Source of the DNA: Mycoplasmatota bacterium | GTDB taxonomy: Bacteria; Bacillota_I; Bacilli_A; Izemoplasmatales; Izemoplasmataceae | Length of the DNA: 9,024 nt | Direction of reading: 5' to 3' | Assembly: GCA_030641535.1 (NCBI GenBank) | Contig: DAOWHG010000088.1 | Location: 1 to 9,024, forward strand | Translations under genes and position numbers: made by a program | Notes under the pieces: generated by a model | Told to the model about the DNA's origin: nothing | Database searches by the model: none | The model's input: the letters and a program-made list of their open reading frames with translations, nothing else | Shown: positions 1 to 6,052 of the stretch, one piece after another | Position numbering within the stretch: the first letter of the stretch is position 1 | Layout: each line of letters opens with the position of its first letter

Positions 1-1068
1 ATAGTAAATACTTCTACGACTTTAACTGCAACTCTTACTCATGAAACTGTAGTTGCTACAAAAATATTTGAAGTAGTTATTTTAGGTGCTATGACTGCAG
101 ATCAAAACACAATACAAATAGCAATAGACAGTTTAATATTTGAAGAACATGTAATAACTGAAGATATTGATTTAGTGAGTTCTATTGGAGGAGTTTTAGT
201 TACTTGGGAATCTGATAATGAATCATTCATAACATCAGAGGGAACAGTGACTAGACCTGCCGAGGATGAAGGGCAAGAAATAGTGACACTTGAAGCAATA
301 TTTACATATAACGATGTTGTAGTAGAGAAAGTATTTATATTCACAGTACTTGATTTATCTCAAACAGTAGTATACACAGGATATTATTCAGGAGCAGGAG
401 ATTTAATGGGTGATGATTTAAAATCATTCCTACATGATTTAATTGATGGTCATAGAGTAGTTTCATATGCTAGTTTATGGGACCGATTAGCAGAATCTGA
501 TGAAGATCCAAACAACTCAAATAATATAATCTTATTTTATACTGGTGTATCAATATCTAAAGAAGATCATGGTGGACTTATCGGAGATTGGAATAGAGAA
601 CATATCTGGGCTAGATCACACGGAGAATTAGATGATTTCATCTCTGATTCTGATATGCATCATATAAGACCAACAGATGTTTGGATGAATGGTGAAAGAG
701 CAGCTCTCGACTTTGATAATGGTGGTTCAGAATTATACGATGGCAGTACTCCAACTGGGAATTATTACGATTCTGATTCTTGGGAACCACGTGATGAAGT
801 TAAAGGAGACGTTGCAAGAATGTTATTTTACATGGCAGTTAGATATGAAGGAGAAAATCCATCTCTTGACCTAGAAATTAATGACTCTGTAAATAACATC
901 AACACTCCATATATTGGGAAATTATCAGTGTTATTAGAGTGGCACGTTCAAGACCCTGTTGATGATTTTGAAATGAATAGAAACGAAGTCATCTATTATT
1001 ATCAACAAAATAGAAATCCTTTCATTGACAATCCTGAATTCGTTGAATATATTTGGGGAAATAATTAA
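1..1068 (+). CDS. Secreted endonuclease I with atrophied bacterial Ig-like domains (5' partial)
   Basis: The frame is open from base 1, so the true start lies upstream; the ATG at 91 is internal to an Ig-like repeat and is not a credible start. 355 residues are visible. Residues 1-30 are the tail of one atrophied bacterial Ig (aBig) domain; residues 31-120 form a complete one, with the typical TW-S-N...I...GTVTRP core and a VTL-A...F-V strand pattern. From about residue 125 comes an endonuclease I (EndA/NucM-like, His-Me finger) domain: NREHIWARSHG at 198-208 supplies the catalytic His, DMHHIRPTD at 218-226 and the following N-x-x-R the rest of the site, and the LEWH...RN...YQ-NRNPFIDNPE tail near 311-350 is typical of the family. 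Such enzymes are exported, metal-dependent, non-specific DNases. The signal peptide and any anchor are outside the window. Role in digesting extracellular DNA is inferred from family. Confidence 0.93.
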   Translation: MVNTSTTLTATLTHETVVATKIFEVVILGAMTADQNTIQIAIDSLIFEEHVITEDIDLVSSIGGVLVTWESDNESFITSEGTVTRPAEDEGQEIVTLEAIFTYNDVVVEKVFIFTVLDLSQTVVYTGYYSGAGDLMGDDLKSFLHDLIDGHRVVSYASLWDRLAESDEDPNNSNNIILFYTGVSISKEDHGGLIGDWNREHIWARSHGELDDFISDSDMHHIRPTDVWMNGERAALDFDNGGSELYDGSTPTGNYYDSDSWEPRDEVKGDVARMLFYMAVRYEGENPSLDLEINDSVNNINTPYIGKLSVLLEWHVQDPVDDFEMNRNEVIYYYQQNRNPFIDNPEFVEYIWGNN

Positions 1069-1071
1069 AAA

Positions 1072-1097
1072 AAAGGCGCTACTTATTTAGCGCCTTT
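1072..1097. terminator. Bidirectional rho-independent terminator between convergent genes
   Basis: A perfect 9-bp inverted repeat (AAAGGCGCT / AGCGCCTTT) with an 8-base loop lies 3 bases after the nuclease stop. Read on the minus strand it is followed by a run of eight T, so it is strongest for the His-rich gene; on the plus strand the T run is short. Confidence 0.88.
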
Positions 1098-1118
1098 AAT
1101 GTAGGTGTTTTCTTTTTT

Positions 1119-1526
1119 TTATTCTTCTTCTTTTACTTCTTTTGTAACTTCTTTTTCATAGACAACTACTTTATATAAATCATCTTCAATTTTAAAGATA
1201 TCAACTTGTTGTCCATTTTCTCCTACTTTATTTACATATTCTACTAATTCTTTCTTACTTGCAAACAATTTTGTAATTGTTTTTAAATCTGACTCATAAA
1301 ATTTATGTTTGTAAATTTTACGATGTGGTCTACCTGTTTCTCTAGTATTACATCCTTCATCTAAATGTGGTCCGTGACCGTCTCTTCTACCACCATGAAG
1401 ATGATATCCTCGGCCTTTGTCTTGATGGAGAAATCCATCTCCATGAAAACGATACTCTTTTTTGTGTCCTCTTCTAGGTCTTTCATCTTCGCCTAGAAAA
1501 TCATCAATATAAATCTCTTTTCTCAA
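1119..1526 (-). CDS. Hypothetical His/Gly/Arg-rich small protein, TTG start
   Basis: 135 residues; I do not recognise a named family. Residues 1-75 are highly charged and low in complexity, with nine histidines between 21 and 74 plus many Gly, Arg and Asp, in patterns such as YHLHGG and DGHGPH. That suggests a flexible, possibly metal- or nucleic-acid-binding tail. Residues 78-125 look like a small folded unit (helix KKELVEYVNKVGENG, then strands QVDIFKIED and LYKVVVYEK), and the last 10 residues are Glu/Lys-rich. No signal peptide or membrane segment is visible. The start must be TTG at 1526: an in-frame TGA lies three codons upstream and there is no internal Met. It is a single-gene unit with a consensus promoter and a strong terminator, which argues for real expression. 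The Shine-Dalgarno is weak, only a GA-repeat leader. Coding status fairly sure, function unknown. Confidence 0.7.
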   Translation of the reverse strand: MRKEIYIDDFLGEDERPRRGHKKEYRFHGDGFLHQDKGRGYHLHGGRRDGHGPHLDEGCNTRETGRPHRKIYKHKFYESDLKTITKLFASKKELVEYVNKVGENGQQVDIFKIEDDLYKVVVYEKEVTKEVKEEE

Positions 1527-1556
1527 CTTCTCTCACTCTCTCTCACCTACACTTAA

Positions 1557-1584
1557 ATTATAAAACTATTTACAGATTTGTCAA
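1557..1584 (-). promoter_or_regulatory. Consensus SigA-type promoter of the His-rich gene
   Basis: On the minus strand TTGACA (1579-1584) and TATAAT (1557-1562) are separated by 16 bp. Both hexamers match consensus exactly. The predicted transcript start near 1550 gives a 5' leader of about 25 nt made mostly of GA repeats before the TTG start. Confidence 0.85.
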
Positions 1585-1585
1585 T

Positions 1586-1615
1586 AATAAAGCCATCATT
1601 TAAGATGGCTTTATT
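1586..1615 (-). terminator. Rho-independent terminator of the amino acid permease gene
   Basis: A 12-bp perfect stem (AATAAAGCCATC / GATGGCTTTATT) with a 6-base loop begins 3 bases beyond the permease stop codon. The T tract on the minus side is interrupted, but stem and position fit a terminator. It abuts the -35 box of the next gene. Confidence 0.75.
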
Positions 1616-1618
1616 TTG

Positions 1619-2941
1619 TTATTTTAAAAATTTATCCGATAGATACCCTACCAATAATATAATAGCAGTGATTAATAAGAATGTTGCAAACATATCTTTT
1701 TGAACTGCAGCATAAATTATATATAAAGAACCTGATAGTGATAAGATCGGTGCAATAAATCTCTGGAAAATACTTCCTTCTTTAAATGTACGCATAATCC
1801 AAATATAGATAGCTACATATATAGCGTATAACATAGCAATTGGAAGTTCTGAAGTATCCATAAATCCATTGAACCATCCTTCAAAATTACCAAACCAAAC
1901 TATTGTCCATAAAAATGTAAGTACTCCTCCTGCTAAAACACTATATCCTGGTGCATTTGTTTTTTCACTAACTTCACTAAATAATTTAGCTTTTGGACCG
2001 CGTCCACGAATTCCTAAACTATACATTCCTCGTGAAGCTCCTAATGTCAATCCGTTTAAAGTACCTAAACATGAAACAATAACAAAAATCATTAATGCTG
2101 TTCCTGCAAAACTTCCAAATAATTGTTCAACAGCAATATTTACAGCATTATTACCCTCATCTACAAATACTTGATTTTCTATAATCCCAGATAATCCAAC
2201 ATAATATAGAATATATGCAGCAACTACTACTAACGTACCAATCACTAATGCTTTTGGCAAAGTTTTTTTCGCATCTTTCAATTCTGCGTTGATACTTGTA
2301 GCAACTATCCAACCCTCATACGCAAACGCAGTAGCAAGTACCGCTGTTGCAAGTCCTCCTCCAGAACTTACTACAGACGCAGATGTCTTAAAATTTTCAA
2401 TTGTTACTCCGTTAATTAATCCTGCAAGTCCACCAACTACAGCAACAAGTCCAATTGGAATTAATTTAATTACAGTAGCACTAATTTGAAATTTCCCTGA
2501 TAACACTGGAGAAAAATAGTTCAATGCAAATGCTCCAACAAAGTATCCAAATGCTATATACCATGTTGCATATCCATCTAAGCTAAATAATCCTGCTGTA
2601 TAAAGCCCTGAAATCCATGCAAGAATCCCTGTCAGAGTAGGATAGTAAATAAATGTCATAAACCATCCAACATAGTAACCAGCATTTTCACCATATCCTT
2701 CTTCAATGTAATCAACAACACCGTTTACTTTGCTTACTTTTGAAGCAACCAAGCTAAGTGTGTAAGCACTAATAACCATAATTGCTCCCCCGATTACCCA
2801 TGCTAATATCGCCAGACCTAAGTTTCCATCTGTGGCAACTAAAACGTCATCTGCCTTGAAAAACACACCACTCCCAATAACGATTCCAACAACCATTGCA
2901 ATTGCTGTCCATAATCCATACTTTCGTTCTAGTTTTTCCAT
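1619..2941 (-). CDS. APC-superfamily amino acid permease (SteT/LAT-like)
   Basis: 440 residues, the usual length for this family, with about 12 hydrophobic segments. The first membrane segment carries the diagnostic GIVIGSGVFFK (residues 19-29), the unwound-helix G-S-G-V-F substrate-binding motif of amino acid-polyamine-organocation transporters. The conserved AFAYEGWIVATSINAELKDA stretch in the middle is the TM6 and following loop region typical of the L-type/serine-threonine exchanger branch. It would move an amino acid across the cytoplasmic membrane, by exchange or cation symport; the substrate cannot be read from sequence. The ATG at 2941 has an AGGAG box 8 bases upstream. The gene is monocistronic: its own terminator follows and a candidate promoter with two dyads precedes it. 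Assignment to the superfamily is secure; SteT-like subtype is a resemblance call. Confidence 0.9.
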   Translation of the reverse strand: MEKLERKYGLWTAIAMVVGIVIGSGVFFKADDVLVATDGNLGLAILAWVIGGAIMVISAYTLSLVASKVSKVNGVVDYIEEGYGENAGYYVGWFMTFIYYPTLTGILAWISGLYTAGLFSLDGYATWYIAFGYFVGAFALNYFSPVLSGKFQISATVIKLIPIGLVAVVGGLAGLINGVTIENFKTSASVVSSGGGLATAVLATAFAYEGWIVATSINAELKDAKKTLPKALVIGTLVVVAAYILYYVGLSGIIENQVFVDEGNNAVNIAVEQLFGSFAGTALMIFVIVSCLGTLNGLTLGASRGMYSLGIRGRGPKAKLFSEVSEKTNAPGYSVLAGGVLTFLWTIVWFGNFEGWFNGFMDTSELPIAMLYAIYVAIYIWIMRTFKEGSIFQRFIAPILSLSGSLYIIYAAVQKDMFATFLLITAIILLVGYLSDKFLK

Positions 2942-2976
2942 AATTTTTCTCCTTTTCGAAATATATTTTTATAAAG

Positions 2977-3005
2977 ATAATACTATAAGGAGCTAAAGTA
3001 TGCAA
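2977..3005 (-). promoter_or_regulatory. Candidate promoter of the amino acid permease
   Basis: On the minus strand TTGCAT (3000-3005) and TATTAT (2977-2982) are spaced 17 bp and sit about 35 bases before the ATG. The -10 is good, the -35 is poor (TTG only), so this is a tentative call. Confidence 0.4.
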
Positions 3006-3026
3006 CAAGTAAACCGCTTTATTTGG

Positions 3027-3042
3027 ATGAAAATGTTTTCAT
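3027..3042. promoter_or_regulatory. 16-bp dyad resembling a CcpA cre site
   Basis: ATGAAAA-TG-TTTTCAT is an inverted repeat with perfect arms. Compared with the cre consensus WTGNAANCGNWWNCAW it has one mismatch (T in place of the central C). It lies about 20 bp upstream of the permease -35 box, so it could bind a regulator of that gene. No regulator of this type is encoded in the window. Confidence 0.4.
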
Positions 3043-3051
3043 TGTATTAAA

Positions 3052-3071
3052 TTACTTTGTATACTAAGTAA
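3052..3071. promoter_or_regulatory. 20-bp near-perfect dyad centred on GTATAC
   Basis: TTACTT-T-GTATAC-T-AAGTAA is symmetric about 3061.5 with a single T/T mismatch pair. It has no T tract and no unpaired loop, so it looks like a protein-binding operator and not a terminator. It sits between the terminator of the repressor gene and the permease promoter; the binding protein is unknown. Confidence 0.4.
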
Positions 3072-3075
3072 AATA

Positions 3076-3107
3076 AAAGAAATAACACATAATTATGTTA
3101 TTTCTTT
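3076..3107 (-). terminator. AT-rich terminator of the XRE/membrane protein operon
   Basis: A perfect 12-bp stem (AAAGAAATAACA / TGTTATTTCTTT) with an 8-base loop overlaps the last bases of the repressor stop codon. On the minus strand it runs into TTTATTTTA. The stem is AT-rich, so efficiency is uncertain. Confidence 0.6.
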
Positions 3108-3318
3108 ATTCATTTCCGAACACTTCATTAATATCAGTTTTCAAAATATATGCTATCTTAAAAGCTAATAATAAACTTGGAGAATATCTGTTTTTCTCAA
3201 TAGCACTAATAGTTTGTCTACTGCATTTAGTCTTTTTCGCTAAGTCCTCTTGGGTTAACTCTAGTTTCGTTCTTAAAAGCTTAATATTGTTGGTTAATAC
3301 TACAGGTAATTTATTCAT
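3106..3318 (-). CDS. Small XRE/Cro-like HTH transcriptional regulator
   Basis: 70 residues, little more than a single HTH_3 (Cro/C1-type) domain. The helix-turn-helix is at about residues 22-42 (LTQEDLAKKT...SRQTISAIE) and is followed by the usual N-R-Y-S-P-S-L turn and a final helix pair ending DINEVF. There is no effector or dimerisation domain, as in the compact Cro/YozG-like regulators of Firmicutes. The gene overlaps the upstream membrane protein gene by 8 bases (ATGAATAA holds this start and that stop), so the two are translationally coupled. In many Firmicutes and archaea such mini-repressors are paired with a small membrane protein that may sequester or signal to them; whether that happens here is inference. 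Autoregulation through the repeat array at 3753-3796 is likely. Confidence 0.92.
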   Translation of the reverse strand: MNKLPVVLTNNIKLLRTKLELTQEDLAKKTKCSRQTISAIEKNRYSPSLLLAFKIAYILKTDINEVFGNE

Positions 3319-3736
3319 CTACTTTGTACAAATACACTGTTAGTAGATTTGTTATGAAGTACGCAAAGGCAAATGTTAAATAAGCAATTAACCAAAACCA
3401 AGAAACTTCAATCACTCCTCTATCTCTATTAATAACGAAAAGTGCAATTGCGAATATAAAAACAAACATACTAGTGAGCATAAGTCCGACCATTGAAGCT
3501 TGTTTTTGAATTAATTGGTCTCTTTCATCAAAAACTTTATCTTTCTTATTAGTTAAAAGAAGCATTATTACAAATCCTGTCATGGCAGCTAATATAACTG
3601 CAGCAGAAATTACCATGTGAATTCTATTAGTTTGAAATTCTAGTGGTCCTATGAGAGCAAAATGAATTATCAAGTAAAAAAATAGTATTCCAAATAGAAT
3701 TAAAGTAACTAATGATCTTTTATAATTTACATTCAT
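3311..3736 (-). CDS. Four-helix membrane protein paired with the XRE regulator (DUF2178-like)
   Basis: 141 residues with four predicted membrane helices at about 8-28, 40-62, 83-103 and 112-136. The short cytoplasmic loop between helices 2 and 3 carries KVFDERDQLIQKQAS (67-81); a D-E-R-D motif followed by a Lys/Gln/Ala helix is the mark of small integral membrane proteins such as DUF2178 that sit beside XRE regulators. It has no enzymatic motif. The ATG at 3736 has an excellent site (GAGGTGAT, then ACA), nearly the full anti-Shine-Dalgarno complement. It is first in a two-gene operon, its last codons overlapping the repressor start. A role as membrane partner or sensor of the repressor is inferred from pairing only; the family assignment is by resemblance. 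Confidence 0.85.
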   Translation of the reverse strand: MNVNYKRSLVTLILFGILFFYLIIHFALIGPLEFQTNRIHMVISAAVILAAMTGFVIMLLLTNKKDKVFDERDQLIQKQASMVGLMLTSMFVFIFAIALFVINRDRGVIEVSWFWLIAYLTFAFAYFITNLLTVYLYKVDE

Positions 3737-3752
3737 TGTATCACCTCACCTA

Positions 3753-3796
3753 TAATGTAAAATATTTTTTACATTATGTCAAGTATTTTTTACATT
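3753..3796. promoter_or_regulatory. Three-half-site operator array over the XRE operon promoter
   Basis: TATTTTTTACATT occurs twice exactly, at 3763-3775 and 3784-3796, a 21-bp step (two helical turns). A third half-site in the opposite sense (TAATGTAAAA, 3753-3762) makes a perfect 10-bp inverted repeat with 3767-3776. The copies flank the -35 box and cover the spacer and -10 of the minus-strand promoter, the expected place for an autorepressor. Confidence 0.6.
3754..3782 (-). promoter_or_regulatory. Promoter of the membrane protein/XRE operon
   Basis: On the minus strand a consensus TTGACA (3777-3782) is followed 17 bp later by TACATT (3754-3759, four of six matches to TATAAT). The -10 is embedded in the inverted repeat, so occupancy of the operator would block polymerase. 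Confidence 0.65.
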
Positions 3797-3832
3797 TTTA
3801 TTTATATTTTTGTTTTATTTTATTCGTTTTTT

Positions 3833-3841
3833 TGGTAGAAT
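3833..3841 (+). promoter_or_regulatory. Extended -10 promoter of the uridine kinase-like gene
   Basis: TGGTAGAAT is an extended -10 element (TG-N-TAGAAT, one mismatch to TATAAT). No good -35 exists at 17 bp, only T-rich DNA, which is tolerated with a TG extension. It gives a leader of about 30 bases before the ATG at 3876. Confidence 0.5.
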
Positions 3842-3862
3842 AGAAATACACTCCCAAAATTT

Positions 3863-3871
3863 AGAGGTGAT
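3863..3871 (+). promoter_or_regulatory. Ribosome binding site that fixes the kinase start
   Basis: AGAGGTGAT ends 4 bases before the ATG at 3876. The longer frame back to the TTG at 3810 has no such site and would run through the promoter, so translation starts at 3876. Confidence 0.85.
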
Positions 3872-3875
3872 AAAC

Positions 3876-5513
3876 ATGATTACAATCAAAGTGGGAAGTA
3901 AAGAATATACTTATGAAAAAGAGATTAGATTAAACGAATTACCAGAAGCTATGAATAAAGAGTTTTTCGTAGGAAGAGTTAATAATCGTATGCGAGAATT
4001 ATCTTATAGATTTTATTACGATGCAGATGTTGAATTCCTATCATTGGACAACCCTGAGACTGTTCATATTTACGAACAAAGTTTAAGATATCTAATTGCT
4101 ATGGCATTTAAGAACATTTATCCAGATTATAAAATTAAATTCAAATATAGCATCTCAAGATCTATTTTTTGTTATATCGTAAATGATGAAAACCCTAATA
4201 TTGATGAAATATTGAAAAATATTAGAATAGAAATGGAAAGATTAATAGAATTAAATCTTCCATTTGAAAGAATTACAATGAGCACTCAAGAAGCAATAGA
4301 ATTTTATATGGAAAATGATTATCAAGACCGTATTGATATTATTGAGTATCGTCCTGAAAATAAGGTTCACTTTTATTTGTGTGAAGGATATATGAATTAT
4401 ATGTATGGATATATGGTTCCTTCTACTGGTTATTTAAGCAAATATCTATTTAGACCATATGATATTGGATTCTTAATTCAATACCCAAGAGCGGAAACAA
4501 ATAAAAAAATTCCTGTCTTTAAAGATGCAGTTCAATACGTAAAAACACTTAGAAAAGCATCTATCTGGGCTGACGTTGTTGAAGCAAGCACAATTGCGGA
4601 TTTAAACAGACATGTTGAGAAAAATAGTATTGTTGAATTTGTTCATATGTGTGAAGCTCAACATAATGCAATGTTGACAGAACTTGGAGATAAGATAAAA
4701 GAAGATATCCAAAATATAAGATTAATTGCTATCGCAGGACCTAGTTCAAGTGGTAAGACAACATTTTCTAATAGATTAAGAATAGAGCTTATGACAAGAG
4801 GTCTGAAGCCAGTAACTATATCATTAGATAACTATTACTTAAATAGAGAAGCGATGATACCAGATAAAAATGGTGAAATTGATTTAGAACATATTAATAC
4901 CTTAGATATTGAGCTATTCAACCAAAATATGCTTGATTTAATCGCAGGTAAAGAAGTGAAAATCCCGATTTTTGATTTTACTACAAAGAGTCGTAACGGA
5001 TATACAAAACTAAAAGTTTCTGAAGATAACCCGATTATCATTGAAGGTATTCATGCACTTAATGATAAACTATCTGCGATGATACCAAAACGACAAGTAT
5101 TTAAAATATATATAAGCCCACAGTTACAAATGAATCTAGATAATCATAACCCTATTAGTATTACTAATTTGAGATTGTTAAGAAGAATTGTACGAGACAA
5201 GAAGTTTAGAAATGCACCAGCAATTAGAACTCTTTCAATGTGGCATTCTGTAAGACGTGGAGAATTTAGATGGATTTATCCTAATCAGGAAAATGCTGAT
5301 TATGTGTATAATTCCGGATTACAATATGAACTATGTGTAATGAAGAAATATGCATTACCTACTTTATTAGAAATACCTTATGATAGTGAATATTATGTTA
5401 CTGCTAATAGACTCATTAAATTCTTAAAATATTTTGTAGACATTGATGATTCTTATGTGCCATGTAATTCATTGTTAAGAGAATTTATTGGAGGAAGTTG
5501 TTTCGTTGAATAA
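3876..5513 (+). CDS. Uridine kinase family protein with N-terminal TGS and ThrRS-like SAD domains
   Basis: 545 residues. Residues 1-60 resemble a TGS domain (ITIKVGSKEYTYEK start), 60-215 a threonyl-tRNA-synthetase-like second additional domain, and 280-500 a uridine kinase/phosphoribulokinase P-loop fold. Walker A is GPSSSGKT at 288-295; SLDNYY, the acidic DLEHINTLD stretch and IPIFDF follow in the order expected for Udk. The classical kinase phosphorylates uridine and cytidine to UMP and CMP; this longer TGS-SAD-kinase architecture is widespread in Clostridia, Thermotoga and mollicute relatives, and its substrate is less certain. The HxxxH metal motif of editing SAD domains is replaced (Gln68, Tyr72), so hydrolytic editing is unlikely and the front half may be regulatory or RNA-binding. 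The gene is monocistronic, with an extended -10 promoter and its own terminator. Domain reading is secure, substrate is not. Confidence 0.88.
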   Translation: MITIKVGSKEYTYEKEIRLNELPEAMNKEFFVGRVNNRMRELSYRFYYDADVEFLSLDNPETVHIYEQSLRYLIAMAFKNIYPDYKIKFKYSISRSIFCYIVNDENPNIDEILKNIRIEMERLIELNLPFERITMSTQEAIEFYMENDYQDRIDIIEYRPENKVHFYLCEGYMNYMYGYMVPSTGYLSKYLFRPYDIGFLIQYPRAETNKKIPVFKDAVQYVKTLRKASIWADVVEASTIADLNRHVEKNSIVEFVHMCEAQHNAMLTELGDKIKEDIQNIRLIAIAGPSSSGKTTFSNRLRIELMTRGLKPVTISLDNYYLNREAMIPDKNGEIDLEHINTLDIELFNQNMLDLIAGKEVKIPIFDFTTKSRNGYTKLKVSEDNPIIIEGIHALNDKLSAMIPKRQVFKIYISPQLQMNLDNHNPISITNLRLLRRIVRDKKFRNAPAIRTLSMWHSVRRGEFRWIYPNQENADYVYNSGLQYELCVMKKYALPTLLEIPYDSEYYVTANRLIKFLKYFVDIDDSYVPCNSLLREFIGGSCFVE

Positions 5514-5514
5514 A

Positions 5515-5541
5515 AAAAAAGCGATTATTAATCGCTTTTTT
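5515..5541. terminator. Terminator shared by the kinase gene and the broken NCS2 permease
   Basis: A 12-bp stem (six A plus GCGATT / AATCGC plus six T) has a 3-base loop and is flanked by A and T runs. It works in both directions; the stop codon of the minus-strand permease remnant (5528-5530) lies inside it. Confidence 0.85.
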
Positions 5542-5986
5542 GTTTGCTTTTTTTATCAGGATTTAATATTACGTTAAGTATTATACCTACTAATGCAGCT
5601 ATACTCATTCCGGTTAAGTCTGCACCTCCAATAGATATAACAGCTCCACCAAGTCCTATTACTAACATGGCTCCTACAATAACAAGATTCTTCATATTAG
5701 AAAAATCAACTTGTTCTTTTACGAGAACTTTGACACCATTTCCTGCGATAAGTCCGTATAAAACTATTGTCATTCCTCCTTATACTCCAAGTGGAATACT
5801 TAATATAACTGCTTGAATATATCCTAAGAATCCCAACATAATTACAAATATTGCAGCTAGTCCTGTAATTAATGGAACTAAAACTGTTGCTCCAAACATA
5901 GCAAATACATGTTGGATGCTCATAAACATCCATGCTAAGAAACTTTTTGGCTTTTCATGCACATCTAAAAATAAATCTTCGCTCAT
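5528..5986 (-). pseudogene. UraA-like NCS2 nucleobase permease, internally deleted and with a nonsense codon
   Basis: Intact uracil/xanthine permeases of this family are about 430 residues; only about 150 remain. Residues 1-43 from ATG 5986 match the family N-terminus (SIQHVFAMFGATVLVP is the conserved TM1). At about 5857/5858 the sequence jumps directly into the late part (AAIFVIMLGFLGYIQ...SIPLGV), so some 270 residues holding the substrate-binding helices are absent. Then TAA at 5780-5782 interrupts the same frame at a position that is Met in E. coli UraA (IPLPVMGGV), and the frame continues as GGMTIVLYGLIAGNGVK to the normal C-terminus at 5528. ATG 5773 could re-initiate after GGAGG, but the spacing is one base. 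There is an RBS (AGGGGAG) before 5986. Located 3' of guaD, it was probably the purine importer of the operon. A non-functional remnant is the best reading; an assembly error is the alternative. Confidence 0.88.
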
Positions 5987-6011
5987 GAAATCTCCCCTTC
6001 AAATATAAAAA

Positions 6012-6043
6012 GAGATGCGAGTAACTGTTTACCCGCAATTCTC
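6012..6043 (-). terminator. Terminator downstream of guaD
   Basis: On the minus strand GAGAATTGCGGGTAA pairs with TTACTCGCATCTC across a 4-base loop, with a small bulge and one G-U pair, followed directly by TTTTTATATTT. It separates guaD from the permease remnant by ending most transcripts. Confidence 0.7.
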
Positions 6044-6052
6044 TCCTCGTTT

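Noticed and set aside
91..93. ATG as the start of the endonuclease gene
   Set aside because: The frame is open to base 1 and the preceding 30 residues are the end of an Ig-like domain, so the gene starts upstream of the window.
102..344. Minus-strand frame inside the endonuclease gene
   Set aside because: Ser/Thr-rich antisense product with no RBS, opposite a clear Ig-like domain.
1527..1546. GA-repeat tract (CTCTCTC on the plus strand) as a tandem repeat or CRISPR-like element
   Set aside because: Only about 20 bp and irregular; it is better read as the leader of the His-rich gene.
1869..2489. Plus-strand frames opposite the amino acid permease
   Set aside because: Antisense shadows of a well-supported transporter gene, with Pro/Thr/Ser-rich composition and no start signals.
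3810..3875. TTG-initiated N-terminal extension of the uridine kinase-like protein (22 extra residues)
   Set aside because: It has no ribosome binding site and runs through the extended -10 promoter; AGAGGTGAT directly precedes the ATG at 3876, where the TGS domain begins.
5544..5933. Alternative frames across the permease remnant (plus strand 5544-5816; minus strand 5706-5933)
   Set aside because: They show no family features and lie over a recognisable NCS2 coding frame; they are shadow frames.
5987..6052. Purine riboswitch between guaD and the permease remnant
   Set aside because: The 66-base spacer is too short for the aptamer and lacks its conserved core; the hairpin plus T run reads as a plain terminator.
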